Source: Bacillota bacterium
GTDB taxonomy: Bacteria > Bacillota > Bacilli > Alicyclobacillales > Alicyclobacillaceae
Direction: 5' to 3'
DNA length: 43,834 bases
Assembly (NCBI GenBank): GCA_021799255.1
Contig: JAJZAV010000003.1
Span: 1 to 43,834 of the forward strand
The translations under genes were made by a program, and so were the position numbers. Position 1 is the stretch's first letter; every line of letters begins with the position of its first letter. Shown one piece after another: positions 39,719 through 43,834 of the stretch. The notes under the pieces were generated by a model. The model made no database searches. It worked only from the letters and a program-made list of their open reading frames with translations, and was not told where the DNA came from.

Positions 39719-41816
39719 CTTTTATTGGATCTCGGTTGCCTGGTTCTTGATCCCGCTCGCTTTGTTTCCGTGGTTCCGCCGAGAACGGGCCCTTCGGCCC
39801 CTTCGCTGGGCGGCTCTCGCCATCGGATCTCTTCTTCAAACGGCGCTGGGAATATGGGCACTTTCAGATTCCTCCCGCCTCGTTGTCGCCAAGTTCCCCA
39901 GCGTCCCGTTCTTCGGAACTTGGCTGTTTCGGATGGATCCTTTGACGTCGCTCTTGTTTGCTCTGCTCGGACTTATCGGCCTCGCGTCTAGCATTTATGC
40001 GATTGGATTGAGTCGGAACCGAGCGCTCGGCACCGGATGGATGAGCGCAAGTGCCGTGGCGCTGCAGTTCATGTTCACCAGTTTCTTGCTCACTTCGCAA
40101 GACGCCGTTGCACTCTTAGTGGCGTGGGAAGGCATGAGCCTTTGTGCCTACGCCTTTGTGGCAATCAATCACGGGTTGATACGCGTGAGGCGGGCCGCGT
40201 TCACGACGCTCGTGGCGAGTGAGATTGGCTTTCTGGCACTCGTGATTGCCGTCGTCATGGCGGCACCGGTGAGCGGAGGATTCACGTTTGCACAGCTCCA
40301 CGCCTCGCTCGTCCATCATCCCGAATCGTTGCGCTGTGTCGTGCTAGTGCTGGGCCTCGTCGGCTTCGGGGTGAAAAGCGGCATTTTGCCGATGCAGATG
40401 TGGATGCCCGGAGCGTACGACGCGGCGCCAGCTCACATGAGTGCCATTCTCGCGGGTGGGCTTCTCAACCTAGGGATATTCGGTATCCTCCGGACCCTCG
40501 AATGGGTCGGCGCACTTCCTTCACCCTGGGGCGTTGCGCTGGTGTGTGTGGGGGCGTTGGCCGTGTTTTTGGGGTCGCTGTACGCGGTGATGGAGCGACG
40601 GCTTGGCCGGTTGCTCGCTTACAGCAGCATCGAGAACGTTGGGTTTATGATCATCGGCATAGGCCTATCCATCGCCTTTCGTGCCACTGGGGCGGCAGCT
40701 TTTGCCTCGGTGGCGCTCATGGCCATGTTGGCGCAAATGATCTCCCACGCACTGGCCAAGGCGCTTTGCTTCTTGGCAACGGGTGAGGTTGAACGCCGCA
40801 CAAAGAAGGCGGATCTCTCCGCTTTGGGAGGGTTGTACCGAGACATGCCCGTGGCCGCGATCACGCTGTTGGTGGGTTCCTTAACCTTGGCCGCGGTTGC
40901 CCCGTTCAGTGGATTTACGGCCGAATGGTTGACCCTTCAGTCCATGCTGCAGGTCTACCGCACCCTGACGCCCGTTGAGCAGATGGTCGTGATTGGCGCG
41001 GGCGCTCTGACGGCCATCGGATCTGCGCTAGCTTTCACCGCCTTCCTTCGATTGTTCGTGTTTCTATTCACGGGGAAGCCCCGCAGGGCAGCGGTGACAT
41101 TGCGGGTGCGCCAGAATACGAGCGGCAAGCTCACAAACCTCGCCATCATAGGCCTGGGAAGTGTGTCCGCGCTGTACGGATTTGTGCCGACCGCCGTCTT
41201 CAACTGGATTGGCAAGGTCGTTGCGGAGATAGTGCCATCGACAAATGCAATTTCACAAACCAACCCGGATGTGTTTGGCCGTCCCGCGGCATTTTCGTCG
41301 ACGGTCGCCCTGGGAGGGGACCTGTTTTCTTTTGCGCCCGTGCGCAGTTTCATCGTTCAACCCGCCGCAGGAGTGAGCAGCATCGCTCCGACATACCTCA
41401 TGGGGTGGTTTCTCCTGTTCTCAGTTCTCGCCTTCGGACTGAGCAAGGGACTTCGGCGCAGCCGTTTCGGGTCTCGAACCGTCCCCTCGTGGGTGGGCGG
41501 GCGCTCCCTGGATGTTTCGGAGACCCAGTACAATGCACCTGGATACTCGAATGTTTACCGAATGTTTTTCCGTTCATTGCTCCGCTTTCGCGTCAGCACC
41601 GCGGTGATGGAAGGGGCGCCCGATGTGCCCACGGAGGTGTCTGTAAACGTGCGAGCAACCAAATGGCTGTACAGCGCAATTTACCGCAGCTGGGTCAAGA
41701 GGGTGCGCAAGCGCCTGGACGGGGTTCGGCACATCCAACACGGGTTGCTGTGGGGGTATTTGTCCGCCATGGTCCTCACGCTCGTCCTTTTACTGCTCTT
41801 TGCGACGTGGAAATGA
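39711..41816 (+). CDS. Antiporter-like membrane subunit, HyfB/HycC/NuoL-like
   Basis: LVAWEGMSLCAYAFVA, GFGVKSGILPMQMWMPGAYDAAPAHMSAILAGGLLNLGI, RRLGRLLAYSSIENVGFMIIGIG. Confidence 0.94.
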   Translation: MRDFYWISVAWFLIPLALFPWFRRERALRPLRWAALAIGSLLQTALGIWALSDSSRLVVAKFPSVPFFGTWLFRMDPLTSLLFALLGLIGLASSIYAIGLSRNRALGTGWMSASAVALQFMFTSFLLTSQDAVALLVAWEGMSLCAYAFVAINHGLIRVRRAAFTTLVASEIGFLALVIAVVMAAPVSGGFTFAQLHASLVHHPESLRCVVLVLGLVGFGVKSGILPMQMWMPGAYDAAPAHMSAILAGGLLNLGIFGILRTLEWVGALPSPWGVALVCVGALAVFLGSLYAVMERRLGRLLAYSSIENVGFMIIGIGLSIAFRATGAAAFASVALMAMLAQMISHALAKALCFLATGEVERRTKKADLSALGGLYRDMPVAAITLLVGSLTLAAVAPFSGFTAEWLTLQSMLQVYRTLTPVEQMVVIGAGALTAIGSALAFTAFLRLFVFLFTGKPRRAAVTLRVRQNTSGKLTNLAIIGLGSVSALYGFVPTAVFNWIGKVVAEIVPSTNAISQTNPDVFGRPAAFSSTVALGGDLFSFAPVRSFIVQPAAGVSSIAPTYLMGWFLLFSVLAFGLSKGLRRSRFGSRTVPSWVGGRSLDVSETQYNAPGYSNVYRMFFRSLLRFRVSTAVMEGAPDVPTEVSVNVRATKWLYSAIYRSWVKRVRKRLDGVRHIQHGLLWGYLSAMVLTLVLLLLFATWK

Positions 41817-41870
41817 CGCAGAGGGGCACGGCCGTGGAAATGACGCCGTGTCAAATTGAGGCAGCAAGCG

Positions 41871-42269
41871 TCATTGTCCCAGTTCTTCGTTCGTATTCCA
41901 AATCCGGCCGCTGACGGTGGACACAAGGAGATCCCCCACGTACGCGAGGACGGGTCCCCCAATCATACTCGCTGCTATGTATAAATAGCTCGCCAACGGA
42001 CTATGCCGAAATAACGTGTCGGTGTTGAGGCAGAATGTCGAGAACGTCGTGTAGGCCCCAATAAGGCCGACCCCAAAGCCTACACGAAGCCAGTCAGGAA
42101 TGTCGCGGAAGGCAGCAATCCCATAGAACACTCCGAGGACGAAAGATCCGCTTAAATTGATCAGCAACGTAGCGTTTGGGAACGCTCCATCGGCTGGGAT
42201 GATATGCGCTAGTAAATATCGGAGAAAGCCGCCGATGGCCCCCCCAATGAGAAGCGCAACGTATTTCAT
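41871..42269 (-). CDS. crcB: Fluoride exporter CrcB/FluC
   Basis: MKYVALLIGGAIGGFLRYLLAHI, FPNATLLINLSGSFVLGVFYG, RVGFGVGLIGAYTTFSTFCLNT; start at 42269 with AAGGAAGGA RBS (ORF track start is further upstream). Confidence 0.95.
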   Translation of the reverse strand: MKYVALLIGGAIGGFLRYLLAHIIPADGAFPNATLLINLSGSFVLGVFYGIAAFRDIPDWLRVGFGVGLIGAYTTFSTFCLNTDTLFRHSPLASYLYIAASMIGGPVLAYVGDLLVSTVSGRIWNTNEELGQ

Positions 42270-42356
42270 TCTGATTCCTTCCTTCTGTCCGCCACGTGGC
42301 ACGTGGCGTGTGGCATGGGGTGGGTGCGATGTGCCATCGCTAGAAAAACAATAAAA

Positions 42357-42433
42357 CTCCTGTGACAATGACTAGATACGTCTCTCACAGGAGCCATCAA
42401 CCTCTTAGGTGGTTATCGGTGAGATCCATCACC
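42357..42433 (-). ncRNA. Fluoride riboswitch (crcB motif) #4 with terminator, upstream of crcB
   Basis: Minus strand GGTGATGGATCTCACCGATAACCACCTAAGAGGTTGATGGCTCCTGTGA; terminator arms CTCCTGTGA/TCACAGGAG then TTTTATTG. Confidence 0.92.
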
Positions 42434-42452
42434 CGTGTTTCTCAATGTGGGC

Positions 42453-42482
42453 ATTATACCCGAAGCGGTGCCCGGATGTCAT
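42453..42482 (-). promoter_or_regulatory. Candidate promoter of crcB riboswitch transcript
   Basis: Minus strand ATGACA (42482-42477), 18-nt spacer, TATAAT (42458-42453). Confidence 0.6.
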
Positions 42483-42585
42483 CAAACGCGGCGGCATGGT
42501 GCGACGGTGGTATGTGCGGTGCGGCAGTGAGACGGTGGTTCCCTTATGACAACCGCGAACCCTCCAATCGCTCGTGCCACGACTG

Positions 42586-43482
42586 CTAAAACCACTTCTT
42601 CTTCTTGAAGTACCACCAAAACCCTGCGACCGAGAGGATGGACAGAATCCACACCAACGGGTATCCGTATCGCCAGTGATAGGCGGGGACGGCGACGTTC
42701 ACCCCATACCAGCCGACGATGAATGAGAGAGGCATGAAGAAGGTACTAACGATGGTGAGGGTCTTCATAATTGAGTTCATCCCATCGCTTTTCAGCGCCA
42801 TTTGTAGGTCTAACAGGCCGCCGAGGGCGTCCCGAAAGCTGTCGAGGGCGTCGAGATGCGATTAATGTGATCGAATAAATCCATGAAATAAGCGTTGTCC
42901 GCCTCAGTGGTATACGGGAACGTCGAGTGCATCAACGACTCCATCACGTCGATTTTGTCTTCCAGAAAATCGATGAAGTCGAGGTAGTGGTGAACCGAGA
43001 AATCCAAAAACTCGTACAGGATGCGTCCGTGAGACTGCATCATGAGCGGGGTTTCCTTGAATTGGTGATGAAGGTCTTCGAGAAAGGGCATGGGTTCGGG
43101 CACCACGGCGATGACAAAGTTATGGCCCATCACCATAGACACCTCTATCAGGCTCCAGTCATCCTTGAGAAAGAAACGGGCAGTAGACGTGGTCCGAGTA
43201 CCTATCGATTTGAGTTCCGGTGCCAAAGCGCAGGCAGTCCTCAACGACCAGGGGGTGACAGTTGAAGATGTCTCCCACGACCTGTCGGACATCGGATGGT
43301 TCCGGATGGTACAGGTCAACAAACACGGTTTCATTTTGTGCGGCTTCTCGCACGGACTCCTGCCGGACCTCGTGACCGTCGCACACGAGCATAGAAAAGA
43401 CTCCCTTCGCTTCAGCATGCGTCTTCGCGCAGGCCTTCATATCTGCTTCGCTGGAAGCAGAGGCTATGCCGGGAAATGACAC
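42586..43482 (-). pseudogene. CorA-like Mg2+/divalent cation transporter, interrupted by two apparent frameshifts
   Basis: N-terminal part 43482-43159, middle 42810-43170 region, C-terminal FFMPLSFIVGWYGVNV plus last TM in 42801-42586; three different frames on one strand. Confidence 0.75.
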
Positions 43483-43513
43483 GGGGGATTTATGGGGATC
43501 CCTCCTCTTTTCA

Positions 43514-43834
43514 CTAAACCTCTACTTCCATCAACGCGTCTCTCTCGGCTTCCAATCCGCTATGGCTGGCGGGCAGTGTGACTCTCACCGTTGTTCCGAC
43601 GCCGACTTGGCTCGTAATGTCCATCCTGCCGCCGTGCGCTACCACGATTTTATGGCTCACCATGAGACCAAGCCCGGTGCCTTGTTCTTTCGTAGTAAAG
43701 AACGGTTCGCCGAGCCGAGGAATCCTATCCTCTGGAATACCAACTCCTCCATCTACGAATTCAATTTGTACCGACTCTGCCGTTACGCGGGAAGTCCATT
43801 CAGCCTGCACTCGCACATTCGTCGGTTCACCTTC
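43514..43834 (-). CDS. Sensor histidine kinase, C-terminal HATPase domain (truncated by window edge)
   Basis: VDGGVGIPEDRIPRLGEPFFTTKEQGTGLGLMVSHKIVVAHGGRMDITSQVGVGTTVRVTLP. Confidence 0.9.
   Translation of the reverse strand, partial: EGEPTNVRVQAEWTSRVTAESVQIEFVDGGVGIPEDRIPRLGEPFFTTKEQGTGLGLMVSHKIVVAHGGRMDITSQVGVGTTVRVTLPASHSGLEAERDALMEVEV

Noticed and set aside
37333-41816. Functional hydrogenase-4/formate hydrogenlyase
   Set aside because: NiFe-ligating cysteines mostly absent from the large subunit and no formate dehydrogenase or hyp maturation genes in the window.
1-43834. CRISPR arrays, transposases/IS elements, prophage, tRNA or rRNA genes
   Set aside because: None recognised on reading either strand; no tool search was possible.

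Overview
The window reads as a Firmicutes chromosome segment, probably Alicyclobacillus-like; the taxon is an inference from gene content, not tested. In order it contains: (i) heme O/heme A synthesis genes (ctaB, ctaA) and two membrane proteins; (ii) a large glucuronoxylan/sugar-acid block (GntR-FCD regulator, YjhG-type sugar-acid dehydratase, two aldehyde dehydrogenases, FAH-family dehydratase, glucarate-dehydratase-like enolase-superfamily enzyme, two Gfo/Idh/MocA oxidoreductases, GH67 alpha-glucuronidase, AraC regulator, orphan solute-binding protein, cytoplasmic GH10 xylanase); (iii) miscellaneous genes (GNAT, DHA2 MFS, single-domain TrxB-like flavoprotein, thiamine-binding protein, SGNH hydrolase, ABC transporter, HD hydrolase, cardiolipin synthase-like PLD, TerC, alpha/beta hydrolase, DinB, DUF421); (iv) a seven-gene Hyf/complex-I-like membrane complex preceded by three consecutive fluoride (crcB-motif) riboswitches, each with its own intrinsic terminator, followed by a convergent fluC/crcB gene with a fourth fluoride riboswitch; (v) a CorA-like gene broken by two apparent frameshifts and a histidine-kinase fragment at the edge. 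The most notable system is the fluoride-controlled Hyf-like complex. Its large subunit has lost three of the four [NiFe]-ligating cysteines, and its ferredoxin-like subunit keeps only the four cysteines for one [4Fe-4S] cluster, so it is probably not a hydrogenase. It may be a fluoride-induced ion- or redox-coupled complex.
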